Assembly: GCA_014377485.1 (NCBI GenBank)
Contig: JACMPM010000132.1
Coordinates: 62,001-126,000, forward strand
Length of the DNA stretch: 64,000 nt
Source: Bacteriovorax sp.
GTDB lineage: Bacteria; Bdellovibrionota; Bacteriovoracia; Bacteriovoracales; Bacteriovoracaceae
Direction: 5' to 3'
This document shows positions 27,901 to 36,920 of this stretch, piece by piece (the stretch's first letter is position 1; every line of letters begins with the position of its first letter). Below the pieces are notes generated by a model that did no database searches, was not told where the DNA came from, and saw only the letters and a program-made list of their open reading frames with translations. Both the position numbers and the translations under genes were made by a program.

Positions 27901-30246
27901 TGGAGCACCTGCTCCTCTGTATACACAACGTTTACCGTTTGTTGTACTGATAGTCGTTTGTAAAATTTCAAAAAGAGAGCCTGTTTTTTCTTGATTGGCG
28001 ATTTCAGCTCCATCGCTGTCATAGAGAGGCCATTTAGTTTTAAATTGTGAAACATCGGCACATGTATATTCCCAACCCAGTTGTGAAACGCAATCTGCAT
28101 CAACAGTACATTGGTGAAATTTCTGGCAGGTCGCCGCAGTGTTTTGTCTAGGATCAGTAAGAGCAATATCTGGATCGTAATCGTAATCAGCAGCAGTGTT
28201 AGCAGAAAAATCGGGAATGATATTGACGATGGTATCAGTTTTATCGGCTAAATCTAAAAATGAAGCATTCAATGCTAAAAATAATTTTGTACTGGTGGCC
28301 GTTGCTCTTCGCCCAGTTCCTACTGCAAACCAAGTGACTCCATCAAATGATCCAATCAGGGCACCTTTATTAAATCCATACCAATCACGTTGGTAGCCGT
28401 TGACATAAAAAGCTGCCTGAGTTTTTAAACGATTCTGTCTTTGAGTTTGAAGACTTGAATTTCTTTGGTGTGACAGTGGAAGCATTGTTACTGGAACATA
28501 ACAAGCGCGACCAAAATTTGTATCTTCATAGTTACCAAAAGTTGTATTGGCCGAATAAGTATCGCGAGATGTGGTGTATCCAGAAGCTTGAAGACCAGTT
28601 CCGCGCTGAGAAGTTGGATAGGCAGTAAAAGTCTGAAACCAACTGTCTTTCACACATTGAGTGCAAGGAGTGAAATATCCGCTCGTGGCAGAGAGAATAT
28701 AAGTTTTTCCTAGTTCGACTGTTACTTCTTTAGCCGGCAATGCATGACTTAAATCAATGGTCATTTTTCCGATAACAGAGTTGATATTGAATGATCCATT
28801 AACCGGACCAACTTTATTGTATTCATCTAAATAATAAAAATCATCTCCCTCTTGAGTTGTAATTGGAGTTTTTGTTTGAAGACCCGCAATGTCGTCAAAG
28901 TTTACACCAGTACTTGAATAAAAGCGGTGAGGAGCACTTCTATTTGGAACACTTAAATTAAGATTGGTTATCGGTCCGATTGGATTGGGAGGGATAGGTG
29001 TATAGCAAGTGAAGTCAGTAATATTAGCATTAGTTTTCAAGGCACCTGATGGATAAACTGGAAGAATTCCCCAGTCAGGACATTTGATCGCCATTTGATT
29101 ATCAGCAGCGCTACATCCACAAGCGATGGCCAATTTTTTCTTTATAGCAGTATAGGCGGCTTCCGTTTTGTCGATTGCCGTTGCCACATTGCTTGCATTT
29201 AAATTTCTACAATTATTGTATCCAATTCCAGCTGCTATATCAGTTATACAAGTATAGTCTTTTAAGTATTTTGCCACTCGAGACTGTGCATCACTCACCG
29301 GAGTTGTAGTCGTCGGAGTAGTTGTAACAGGGGTGTGAGAAATATTAGAACAGATATAAAAAATATTAGGATAATTAATAAAGCTTAATGGATTGACTGC
29401 AAAATCATTTTTTGCCTGAGAATATTGTGCATCGGTAGAAGCATTAGTTTTTTCACTACCGTCTTTTATACACTGACCGGAAATACAACAATCAAAACCT
29501 TTGGCAGAACAAGAACTATTGGTACAACTGCTACTTGAATCTGTTGAATTGGAAGTTAGGTCAACTCTCATTTGTGTATTAGCTAAATTAAGAGAAGTTG
29601 AAATTATCTTTATAAGAAAAGGCGATCCAAATTGCACGGTATCATAAGCAAATAATGATAAAGACGAAGAAGTTACTGCTCCAATACAATTATTTCCAGG
29701 ACTCACAACACAGAGAGTTGGAAGAGAGTAAGCTAATGTTCCAACACCAGGATTGGTAATTAGTTGCGATATCGGATCATAAAATGAAAATGGACAGAGA
29801 GAAGCACTGTCGCTTTGTGAAGGAATATCAACTCTCAAAAGTCTCTCAGTTGCCCTGGTTGAAGTCGTTACATAAATTGGAACGGCCCTAACTCTGAAGA
29901 GTTTGTATGGAGCTCCAAAGGTTCCTTCCATACAATATTGTTTACGATAATATTCAACTCCATTTGCGTCTTTGGCACTTAAAAAATCGTGAACATTTTT
30001 TCCGCGAAGATAAATAATATCCTGAGAATTCTTGTTAATAGTTACAGTTCCAGTAATTTTGCTTGTATTAAACCAATACACACTTTCATCTGCAGCAAAC
30101 GTAGGATAATTTGCTGAGCCTGTAGTCGTTGTTCCACCGGTGGCCGCGGAAGACACAGTTGTCTTACGCGTATTGCTTGGGGCCTGGATACAGCCTTGAA
30201 GCAGTAGAATGGTGAATAGAAATAGTGATAAGAGAGTTTTCATCAA
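24985..30246 (-). CDS. Very large Cys-rich predicted lipoprotein (1753 aa)
   Basis: MMKTLLSLFLFTILLLQGCIQAPSN lipobox; repeated Cys clusters (CTNSSCSAKGFDCCISGQC, QFHQCTVDADC, CHTDLDCG, CCREIG, TCCGGG, CCTPLG...CCSGYA). Confidence 0.8.
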   Translation of the reverse strand: MMKTLLSLFLFTILLLQGCIQAPSNTRKTTVSSAATGGTTTTGSANYPTFAADESVYWFNTSKITGTVTINKNSQDIIYLRGKNVHDFLSAKDANGVEYYRKQYCMEGTFGAPYKLFRVRAVPIYVTTSTRATERLLRVDIPSQSDSASLCPFSFYDPISQLITNPGVGTLAYSLPTLCVVSPGNNCIGAVTSSSLSLFAYDTVQFGSPFLIKIISTSLNLANTQMRVDLTSNSTDSSSSCTNSSCSAKGFDCCISGQCIKDGSEKTNASTDAQYSQAKNDFAVNPLSFINYPNIFYICSNISHTPVTTTPTTTTPVSDAQSRVAKYLKDYTCITDIAAGIGYNNCRNLNASNVATAIDKTEAAYTAIKKKLAIACGCSAADNQMAIKCPDWGILPVYPSGALKTNANITDFTCYTPIPPNPIGPITNLNLSVPNRSAPHRFYSSTGVNFDDIAGLQTKTPITTQEGDDFYYLDEYNKVGPVNGSFNINSVIGKMTIDLSHALPAKEVTVELGKTYILSATSGYFTPCTQCVKDSWFQTFTAYPTSQRGTGLQASGYTTSRDTYSANTTFGNYEDTNFGRACYVPVTMLPLSHQRNSSLQTQRQNRLKTQAAFYVNGYQRDWYGFNKGALIGSFDGVTWFAVGTGRRATATSTKLFLALNASFLDLADKTDTIVNIIPDFSANTAADYDYDPDIALTDPRQNTAATCQKFHQCTVDADCVSQLGWEYTCADVSQFKTKWPLYDSDGAEIANQEKTGSLFEILQTTISTTNGKRCVYRGAGAPCKRDYSSLTEFTKKSLTCAPNFYCASVSTNKFNDELVRSPNELDDILFGMDTNILGRPLNYVTAGKTLTNEIISNIKYNASNAIGLSVSDSDDMGICRPGKNLSSNDLVAHMNPDASKRTDYISQIGSCNSTATNANRFVTCPAFGDDLNYVDPTDINTVFRQQTQNSCGGESKHTTTLVSAFKNIEGLSLLNLQNITQPILAQDACFRRAGSVCHTDLDCGPNKMHEDTVGSIDIKFFGETDAEQSYWRESLICGQGTPVPAIGVKGYLDYKLSDNRCCREIGKDFTMYTQGPKAIVPENTGTNENLKTAKFPFYDPLNNSQANDVKGPAAQFRYSRYTISNNGKNDITKIPAVTAIAEPTTNQWQVVHETGSLTCCGGGWIRKFADGTHDWKVKNRLSLDSNNFTCLNFRSPLADSSYTNFTPDKVVPASYQREFEYFCKSPSGAGCLQIPFQASSGFNILSPLPYEPKFKVSADDNWLGGPSGAYSRQPPVGFSRINTSPTVDPIDGTTPWTQEMNSDVPYTPLPYYFSPIPFDTDFKTGKAYNFFTNKAVDFGVEMYLPAYVGWDGYPAGFPAQAGSTSGNTTFIRNVYIKYFYDAPLTPQVFDITANIAPAAECADVINGSGAATPAAPIKGITTDNTWCIVNNVKTQNRPVINVKADTSLPGPGENKWKYAGIIIDFKPIEIGKGLKVAEPGNALYYLSKLARMELIGIPQITYEPLYCNNNQDKLVPGLFKSNIKTRAQFTAASVTYSGLVDPVERYDENSTESSSNGYGNFEKKFTYQDKLDHSAVFSAKDFTCCTPLGKNTTAGTKCCSGYAVASADGKSSICKMPRGTDLNVYFNKFVSSEGVGDDQPGGGLTIKGTDTELDFNAYTGEPKYRGGTYDKLVALGASYCDGGKVATGGAFGAFPPEPFSGSYAVVSGASGNLEDSFPMSIVDSVLDFQTSDPNVGKVPFDSGFKWNHHYYCK

Positions 30247-30413
30247 TTTACTTATCGCCTACGTTTTAAGACTACTGAAAAGAGATTGCCTATTGGGAGC
30301 CAATAGGAATATTTTACCGTTTAAACATTGATAAATTATGGCTAATTCTTAAGAACTTGAGTCGTGAAGTAATGTATGAGAATCATTAGTGGACTGGAAA
30401 CTTAGGAGATAAA

Positions 30414-30454
30414 CCTTTATTTTGTGAAAATTTCTGTTCGCCACAAAATAAAGG
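30414..30454 (-). terminator. 13-bp hairpin downstream of the 674-aa gene
   Basis: CCTTTATTTTGTG / CACAAAATAAAGG perfect inverted repeat. Confidence 0.5.
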
Positions 30455-30462
30455 CATCCGAA

Positions 30463-32487
30463 TTATTTTGAAAAGTTAAATCCATTTGTCGTAGGCATTG
30501 TTGTTGCTCCAAAACCAGTGAAAGCTCCAGCTGTTCCGAAATAGTTTCCTTGGAAGTAAGGATTATTAAGCATCCACGGGGAGGTCGGATTATTCATGTA
30601 GTTCATCTGCTTCATGTATAGGGCCTGATTAGTCATTGAATCAATCTGACTATTAAGTTGAAAGTTTCCAAACCAAATAGGATAAATTTTATTAATACTT
30701 TGACTTAATCCTTCTCCGAAAATTCGAGCATTACTTTTCTTTTCGTAAACGTCATATCCAACTTTATTAGTTTTACTGTTTTCAACCCAGTATTTTTGAT
30801 TAAATTCATCCCAGTCTTTTGTATCTCTTAGCCCTGAGAGTCTGTCGTGTTCAACTCTAATATCTTTACAAGTCTCAATGATAGTAGCATCCGGGTTGTT
30901 GTCTCTACAATAATCGTTATAAATAGCCATTTCGGGTTTTGAAAAAGCACCATTATCACCCTTTGTTTTAGTAATATTATTTCCGACCTGAATTCTTCCT
31001 AAAATTTTGGCAAATGAATTGCTTAAATCTTGCATATTTCCAATATCTAAACGGCCTTTATCGGCGTTATCACATTTAATGGTTAAAACGTTTGAGGTTA
31101 ATAAAGCAATGTCAGATTCACGAGCCTGGGGGCAGTCGCGCAAATATCTTTGAGCAATATATTGTTTTAATTTTTCAATTTTTTCTAATTTGGGATTGTT
31201 ATTTAAAAGCTGATTTAGTTTTGCTTTAAGTTTGTCGGTTTGTTCTGAAATTTTATTTTTTTCGTATTCAAGCTTTGCAACCAGAGTTTCGACGTGAGAC
31301 TTACAGGCCAATATAGCAGATTTTAGCTCCTTTCCTTTTAAAGCAGAATCGAGCAGGCATGTGCTTTTAAACTTATTGTATTCCTCATCACTAAAATTAA
31401 TAGCAGGAAAAGCATTTGGAGTAACGGATGCATCTGCATTCGGATGCTCTTTTTTAAAAAGATTTTCACTGTATGCTAAAACTTTATTCGTTTTATTATT
31501 TATAATAGTTCTATTGTTTTCTTCGTTTGCAGTTGCCGGATCGTCATAACTGCTAAGTATTTTTGCTAATTCTTCAGAATTTTTATTATTAATTTGGCCT
31601 TTCACTTGGGCATATTCTTTTGATATATTGCTTTGAAAAAGACTTCCTTCTTTTCCCAATATTGCGTTAAGATTTTCTCTATCAGCAGGATTTGAAATAA
31701 GATTTTCACAGCTGTTATTATTATTGTTTAAGCAATTAGACACATCGGTTTTAGATTTAGCGTTTAATACAAGTTCTGTAAGAGTTGGAGCTTTTACCGA
31801 CATTTCAAGAATAACTTGCGGATCAAGATTTTGTGGGATTGATTCATAAATCTTACCAATTTCCACACTCATGCTTTCATCTGCAGAAGCAAGTTTCATC
31901 GAAGTTGAAAAGTTTAGCAACGTTTTATCAATAGCATTAGTCTCTGTACTTCTACTCCAGGCAACAAACGGAAATAAGTTTTTTGGATTATATGTCTTAC
32001 AAAGAGCGAGCATTGAATTTGCCGAATTAGGAGCACAAAGCATTTCTAAAGGCGATATGATATTACTTTTTGAAAAGTTATTGTTTTTCACGAGAAGAGA
32101 GATGGCATTTAATGTCATTGCATTTCTCAATAAATTTTTAAATTTTGCTACACTTTCCATTTTAATATTTTTAGATACAGTATCTGAAGAAATTGATTCA
32201 ACTGTATTTAAGTAATCATTACGAATATTTTTTAGGTCTTCAATAATTTTTTTCTTGGCATCGAATTCTCTTATATTTTTTTTAAGTTCTTCAATTTCTG
32301 CTACATCACTTTTTGTTATTTCATTCAGATGTGAAAATCTCTCTTTTGCATCTTCAGCACAAAAATCTTTGCGACCAGAACTATAAGGCGTTTCTCCGGA
32401 CGAATAAGAGTGTGCGGTTTGCGCTCTTGCATAATTCATACTTAATGAACAAGCAGCAAGAAAGAAAACAAATTTTATGAATTTCAT
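30463..32487 (-). CDS. Hypothetical exported protein, largely helical (674 aa)
   Basis: Signal peptide MKFIKFVFFLAACSLSMNYARAQ; long helical segments, Met/Asn-rich C-terminus. Confidence 0.7.
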   Translation of the reverse strand: MKFIKFVFFLAACSLSMNYARAQTAHSYSSGETPYSSGRKDFCAEDAKERFSHLNEITKSDVAEIEELKKNIREFDAKKKIIEDLKNIRNDYLNTVESISSDTVSKNIKMESVAKFKNLLRNAMTLNAISLLVKNNNFSKSNIISPLEMLCAPNSANSMLALCKTYNPKNLFPFVAWSRSTETNAIDKTLLNFSTSMKLASADESMSVEIGKIYESIPQNLDPQVILEMSVKAPTLTELVLNAKSKTDVSNCLNNNNNSCENLISNPADRENLNAILGKEGSLFQSNISKEYAQVKGQINNKNSEELAKILSSYDDPATANEENNRTIINNKTNKVLAYSENLFKKEHPNADASVTPNAFPAINFSDEEYNKFKSTCLLDSALKGKELKSAILACKSHVETLVAKLEYEKNKISEQTDKLKAKLNQLLNNNPKLEKIEKLKQYIAQRYLRDCPQARESDIALLTSNVLTIKCDNADKGRLDIGNMQDLSNSFAKILGRIQVGNNITKTKGDNGAFSKPEMAIYNDYCRDNNPDATIIETCKDIRVEHDRLSGLRDTKDWDEFNQKYWVENSKTNKVGYDVYEKKSNARIFGEGLSQSINKIYPIWFGNFQLNSQIDSMTNQALYMKQMNYMNNPTSPWMLNNPYFQGNYFGTAGAFTGFGATTMPTTNGFNFSK

Positions 32488-32632
32488 AAACTTATCCTTA
32501 ATAAAGATCTCACTAATCTTATCGGAATCCTGAGCGTTTTACTAAAGAAGGGATTTTTGGAAGGTCATAGGCTGTTCTATCGGTATCTTGTATTCTAATG
32601 AGTAAGTGAATGGTGCCTCATTTTTTGGGCAA

Positions 32633-33724
32633 TTACCCATGTCCCGAAGTCATGAACGATTCGTGATCTTGAAGACGTTTACGCTTGTCTTTCAAGGTTG
32701 TAAAAAATTCTTCAGAAATTTTCATGGTCTCTGAGAGATCAGGAGTTTTAAAAATGAGATCGCGGAAATAACTGACGTTATTATATCCAGCGGCCATCCA
32801 GATTATATGTTTGCGAATTGAAATTAAAAGCGTGTGATCGCTGTGAGCATAATTCCTGGAGTAATCTAATAATTTTTGAATCACTTCTAGATGATCTTCA
32901 GGTGTAAAAAATAATTCTTCGCCTTCTTTTAAAAACGGTTCTAAAAATATAAATGGATTGCGAAGGGGCCCACGTCCCAGCATTAAAGCAGAGCATTTAG
33001 TAGTATTCATTTTTTCACGAACAAAATTTACGGTGTGAAGATCACCATTTCCAATGATGTCGAGTGGAGCTTTTTCTCCTAAGTGTTCCAGTAATTCCCA
33101 GTTGGCAAGGCCAGTGTATTGCTGCGATCTAGTGCGTCCGTGAATGGCTACAAATTCCACACCTTCTTCGCGTGCAATATGAATGACTTCCATGGCGTTG
33201 ATTGAATCTTGATCCCAGCCAATTCTAATTTTTATAGTTAGTGGTACTTGAATAGATTTTTTAATAGTTTCAAAAAAATGACCCAGAGTTGATGTGTCTT
33301 TTAAAAGAGAAGATCCCGCTCCGGTCCCGACTACTTTTTTTACAGGACAACCCATATTGATATCTATAAATTTTGGACCAAATTCTTCTGCCACTTTAGC
33401 GGCCATCGCCATGGCCTCAGGATTCTCTCCAAAAAGTTGCAGCCCAATATTTTTTTCTCTGGGATCAACTTTTAACATATCAGTGGTTCGAATATTTTTA
33501 TAGTTAATGCCATGACAAGAGATAAGTTCACTGACTGTCCCACCTGCGCCTAGATCTTCCATTAAAAGCCGAAAGGGCGCCGTTCCAATGCTTGACATGG
33601 GAGCAAGTAGAAGTGGAGATTCGAAATGAATCGAGCCCAATTGCACGGGTTTTCTTCTAGCTTTCAAAGTATCAATTTTGCTTTGAAGTTCTACTGAGAA
33701 TGGGGCATTATGTTTTGTCGTCAT
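32633..33724 (-). CDS. dusB: tRNA-dihydrouridine synthase (DusB-like)
   Basis: LLLAPMSSIGTAPFRLLMEDLGAG, DINMGCPVKKV, TIKIRIGWD, IHGRTRSQQYTG, IIGNGD. Start trimmed to ATG 33724 (MTTKHNAPFSVE). Confidence 0.92.
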   Translation of the reverse strand: MTTKHNAPFSVELQSKIDTLKARRKPVQLGSIHFESPLLLAPMSSIGTAPFRLLMEDLGAGGTVSELISCHGINYKNIRTTDMLKVDPREKNIGLQLFGENPEAMAMAAKVAEEFGPKFIDINMGCPVKKVVGTGAGSSLLKDTSTLGHFFETIKKSIQVPLTIKIRIGWDQDSINAMEVIHIAREEGVEFVAIHGRTRSQQYTGLANWELLEHLGEKAPLDIIGNGDLHTVNFVREKMNTTKCSALMLGRGPLRNPFIFLEPFLKEGEELFFTPEDHLEVIQKLLDYSRNYAHSDHTLLISIRKHIIWMAAGYNNVSYFRDLIFKTPDLSETMKISEEFFTTLKDKRKRLQDHESFMTSGHG

Positions 33725-33774
33725 TATCGACTCTGTGTAGCAGATTCTCAAACTTTCAGTCAACGAGTGAATGC

Positions 33775-34257
33775 ATGAATCAAATAAAAATAAAACCATC
33801 AGGTCATATCATTTTCGATCACGATGGTACTTTGGTGAATACAGACATATCTCCATATACTTTGTTTGTTGGGATGCGGGAGCTTTTAATTGATTTAAAA
33901 GCTCATGACTTTGAACTATATATCTGGACGTCTAGACCTCGCAGATCCGTAATCGAAACAATAGGTAGATTAGATATTGCTCATTTTTTTACCGATATTT
34001 TTTGCTTCGACGATGGTTTGCCCAAGCCAAATCCAATGGGGTTACAAAAACTTACAGAAGGTATTGATAAAAAAGAAATCCTCCATATCGGGGATAGTTA
34101 TACTGATATTGATGGGGCCCAGGCTTATGGTATTGAAGTGGTCGCGGCTTGCTGGAATAGCCCAGATCAGGTAGATAAATATGAAGATATAGCTGATTAT
34201 ACCGCACTTGATTTGAATCAGTGTCGCGAGATCATAAAAGGAAAATTTTATGTTTGA
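33775..34257 (+). CDS. HAD-superfamily hydrolase
   Basis: IIFDHDGTLVNT, WTSRPRR, KPNPMGLQKL, HIGDSYTDIDGAQAYGIEVV. Start trimmed to 33775. Confidence 0.88.
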   Translation: MNQIKIKPSGHIIFDHDGTLVNTDISPYTLFVGMRELLIDLKAHDFELYIWTSRPRRSVIETIGRLDIAHFFTDIFCFDDGLPKPNPMGLQKLTEGIDKKEILHIGDSYTDIDGAQAYGIEVVAACWNSPDQVDKYEDIADYTALDLNQCREIIKGKFYV

Positions 34258-35698
34258 TACTCTTAGTGAAAAATTCTCGAATGCCTTTAAATATGTTCAA
34301 GGAAAATCAAAAATTTCTGAAGAAAATATTGAAGAAACTCTAAAAGAAGTTCGCACAGCTTTACTTGAAGCCGATGTAAATTTTAAAGTTGTTAAAGAAT
34401 TTATTGCCTCCGTCAAAGAAAAAGCGATCGGTGAAAAAGTCATCAAGGGAGTAAATCCCGGAGAGCAATTTGTTAAAATCATGCACGATGAGCTCGCCAA
34501 AATCATGGGAGACGCCAATGAAGAACTCAATCTCGACCGACCGGGGATTGTTCCTATTTTAATTGTCGGATTAAACGGACAAGGGAAAACTACATTCTCT
34601 GGTAAACTTGCTCTTCATTTAAAAAGTAAAAAGAAAAAAGATGTTCTTTTGGTTCCTGCCGATACATTTCGCCCGGCTGCCAAGGCTCAATTGGAAACAT
34701 TGGCAAAACAAATCGATGTTGAGTGTTATGATTCTGATTTAAATCTTCATCCAAAAGATATCGTTTTAAAGGCCATTGAATATGCTCAAAAACACCATAA
34801 AAATGTGGTGATCATCGATACTGCAGGACGCTTGCATGTTGACGAAGAGCTAATGGGACAACTTAAAGAAGTCAAAATTGCCCTCGATTCTTTTAAGCCA
34901 GAAGTTTTGATGGTGGCAGACGCAATGACTGGTCAAGAAGCCGTGAATGTTTCAAAAACTTTTCACGAAGCCATTGGTGTAACAGGAATTGTTCTTTCTA
35001 AAATGGACTCTGATGCTAAAGGTGGAGCAGCTCTTTCTATTCGCCATGTAACTGGAGTTCCAATCCGTTATGTTTCTATGGGGGAGAAGATGAAAGACTT
35101 AGAACTCTTTCATCCTGACCGTCTGGCCAAAAGAATTCTCGATATGGGGGATGTGCTCTCTTTAGTTGAAAAGGCTCAGGAAAATATAAATGAAGACGAT
35201 GCTGAATCGATGATGAAGAATTTCCAAAAAGGGAAATTCACGGTTGACGATTTTTTAAAGCAAATGGAAATGATGAGCTCAATGGGCTCTATGACTTCAA
35301 TCTTGAAGATGATTCCAGGAATGGGAGGCATGCTTCGCCAGCTTGGAGACTTAAGTCCAGCTGAAAATGAAATGAAAAAAATGAAAGTTATCATTTCATC
35401 AATGACCAAAGAAGAACGCCAAAATTATAAAGTGATTAAAGAGTCTCGCTTAAAACGTATTGCTCGCGGTTCAGGTAGCACTGAGCAGGCCGTAACTGAC
35501 TTTATAGGCAAGTTTAAGCAGATGGAGCAAATGATGGGCGGTCTCTCTTCTATGATGAAAGGTGGCGGCATGCCAAGCTTTCCAGGAATGGGTCCCCAAA
35601 AAGGATTTCGCCAAGAAGCTGGTGCGATGCCCCAAATGCCTGGTGACAAGCAAAAGAAAAAAGGAACAAAAGGTCCCTGGGGAAAAGGCTATTTTTAG
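34250..35698 (+). CDS. ffh: Signal recognition particle protein Ffh
   Basis: GLNGQGKTTFSGKLALHL, DTAGRLHVDEELM, GIVLSKMDSDAKGGAALS, Met-rich M domain. Confidence 0.98.
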   Translation: MFDTLSEKFSNAFKYVQGKSKISEENIEETLKEVRTALLEADVNFKVVKEFIASVKEKAIGEKVIKGVNPGEQFVKIMHDELAKIMGDANEELNLDRPGIVPILIVGLNGQGKTTFSGKLALHLKSKKKKDVLLVPADTFRPAAKAQLETLAKQIDVECYDSDLNLHPKDIVLKAIEYAQKHHKNVVIIDTAGRLHVDEELMGQLKEVKIALDSFKPEVLMVADAMTGQEAVNVSKTFHEAIGVTGIVLSKMDSDAKGGAALSIRHVTGVPIRYVSMGEKMKDLELFHPDRLAKRILDMGDVLSLVEKAQENINEDDAESMMKNFQKGKFTVDDFLKQMEMMSSMGSMTSILKMIPGMGGMLRQLGDLSPAENEMKKMKVIISSMTKEERQNYKVIKESRLKRIARGSGSTEQAVTDFIGKFKQMEQMMGGLSSMMKGGGMPSFPGMGPQKGFRQEAGAMPQMPGDKQKKKGTKGPWGKGYF

Positions 35699-35827
35699 AT
35701 CGAGCAAGCGGGCAAATCAGCGTAACTTTTGCATTGACTAATTAAGCCGTTTGTTTTATTTACTTTAATCTGTTTTTTTATTTTAAGACTTAGTTAAATC
35801 ATAAGTGACACATTTTAGGAGATTTAG

Positions 35828-36073
35828 ATGTTAACTGTTAGACTCTCACGCGGTGGAAGAAGAAATGATCCTGTTTATACAATTGTAGTAACTGACTCAC
35901 GTAAATCTAGAGACGGTGGTTTCCTAGAAAAACTAGGTCAATACAATCCGAAAGAAGCAACTGCATTAAAAAATGTAAAAGTTGATCGCCTTAAAATCCT
36001 TATGTCAAAAGGCGCGACTATTTCTGATACTGTAAGAACTCTTTTAAAAAACCAAAAAATTGCTCTTAACTAA
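35828..36073 (+). CDS. rpsP: 30S ribosomal protein bS16
   Basis: MLTVRLSRGGRRNDPVYTIVVTDSRKSRDGGFLEKLGQYNP. Confidence 0.97.
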   Translation: MLTVRLSRGGRRNDPVYTIVVTDSRKSRDGGFLEKLGQYNPKEATALKNVKVDRLKILMSKGATISDTVRTLLKNQKIALN

Positions 36074-36103
36074 TTTTAGTTTTAAGTTTTTTGGAGGACT
36101 CTC

Positions 36104-36343
36104 ATGAGTGAATTAAAAGACCTTATTGCTTACGTCAGTAAAGCATTGGTTGATATGCCAGAAGCAGTTTCAGTCAATGAGATCGTAGGTGAGCAAACTA
36201 CAGTTATTGAGCTTAAGGTTGATAAAACAGACTTAGGTAAAATCATCGGAAAACAAGGGCGTACAGCTCGTTCACTTAGAACAATTCTGAACGCAGCTTC
36301 TACAAAGCTGAAAAAAAGGTCCGTTTTAGAGATCATTGAGTAA
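36104..36343 (+). CDS. khpA: KH-domain RNA-binding protein KhpA
   Basis: [28 protein letters not shown]; downstream of rpsP as usual. Confidence 0.9.
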   Translation: MSELKDLIAYVSKALVDMPEAVSVNEIVGEQTTVIELKVDKTDLGKIIGKQGRTARSLRTILNAASTKLKKRSVLEIIE

Positions 36344-36392
36344 TAATTTCAATATCTTAATTCATACCTAAGCCAAAATTTTGTGTCATGTT

Positions 36393-36420
36393 CAGGAGGG
36401 GTCACCCTCCTGTGTTTTTT
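36393..36420 (+). terminator. Rho-independent terminator after khpA
   Basis: CAGGAGGG-GTCA-CCCTCCTG then TGTTTTTT. Confidence 0.85.
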
Positions 36421-36515
36421 CTAACTATCTAATTTTTCATATAGATTCAAATTTAAAACTAGACTATCTTTGATCAGTCATATTATATAAGTATCAAAAA
36501 TTACAGGAGACTCTG

Positions 36516-36890
36516 TTGGCCGATGTAAAAATTCCAATTTTGATTGTCGATGACGAAAAAGAGCTTTTAGAAATGTACCGAGAGTTCTTTGAAATGGACG
36601 GCTTCGAAGTCACCACGGCCTCTTCGGCGCTTGAGGGGATCAAGGTCTACGGTAATAATTTGAATATTTGTTTAATAATCTCGGACTCCAATATGGGCGA
36701 AATGTCTGGTGTGGAGTTTTTAAAAGTGCTCAAATCCACTTATCAAACAATTCCTATTTTCTATCTCTCAACTGGCGAGCTTTCTCAATCAGAAGAATAT
36801 ATTAAATCACTAGGAGGACATGGCCTTCTCTTGAAACCATTTGATCTTGATGAAATACTTATAAAGATTAAAAAAGATTTAAAACTTTAA
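36516..36890 (+). CDS. Stand-alone response regulator receiver protein
   Basis: ILIVDDEKELLEMYREFFEMDGFEV, IISDSNMGEMSGVEFLK, LLKPFDLDEIL; TTG start. Confidence 0.85.
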   Translation: MADVKIPILIVDDEKELLEMYREFFEMDGFEVTTASSALEGIKVYGNNLNICLIISDSNMGEMSGVEFLKVLKSTYQTIPIFYLSTGELSQSEEYIKSLGGHGLLLKPFDLDEILIKIKKDLKL

Positions 36891-36920
36891 AGATTTTATC
36901 AGCGCTCATGGAAGGAGTAT

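Noticed and set aside
27876-28166. ORFs nested in the 1753-aa gene (27876-28166, 26167-26436, 28196-28396)
   Set aside because: Alternative-frame/antisense ORFs within a long continuous coding frame with signal peptide and Cys motifs.
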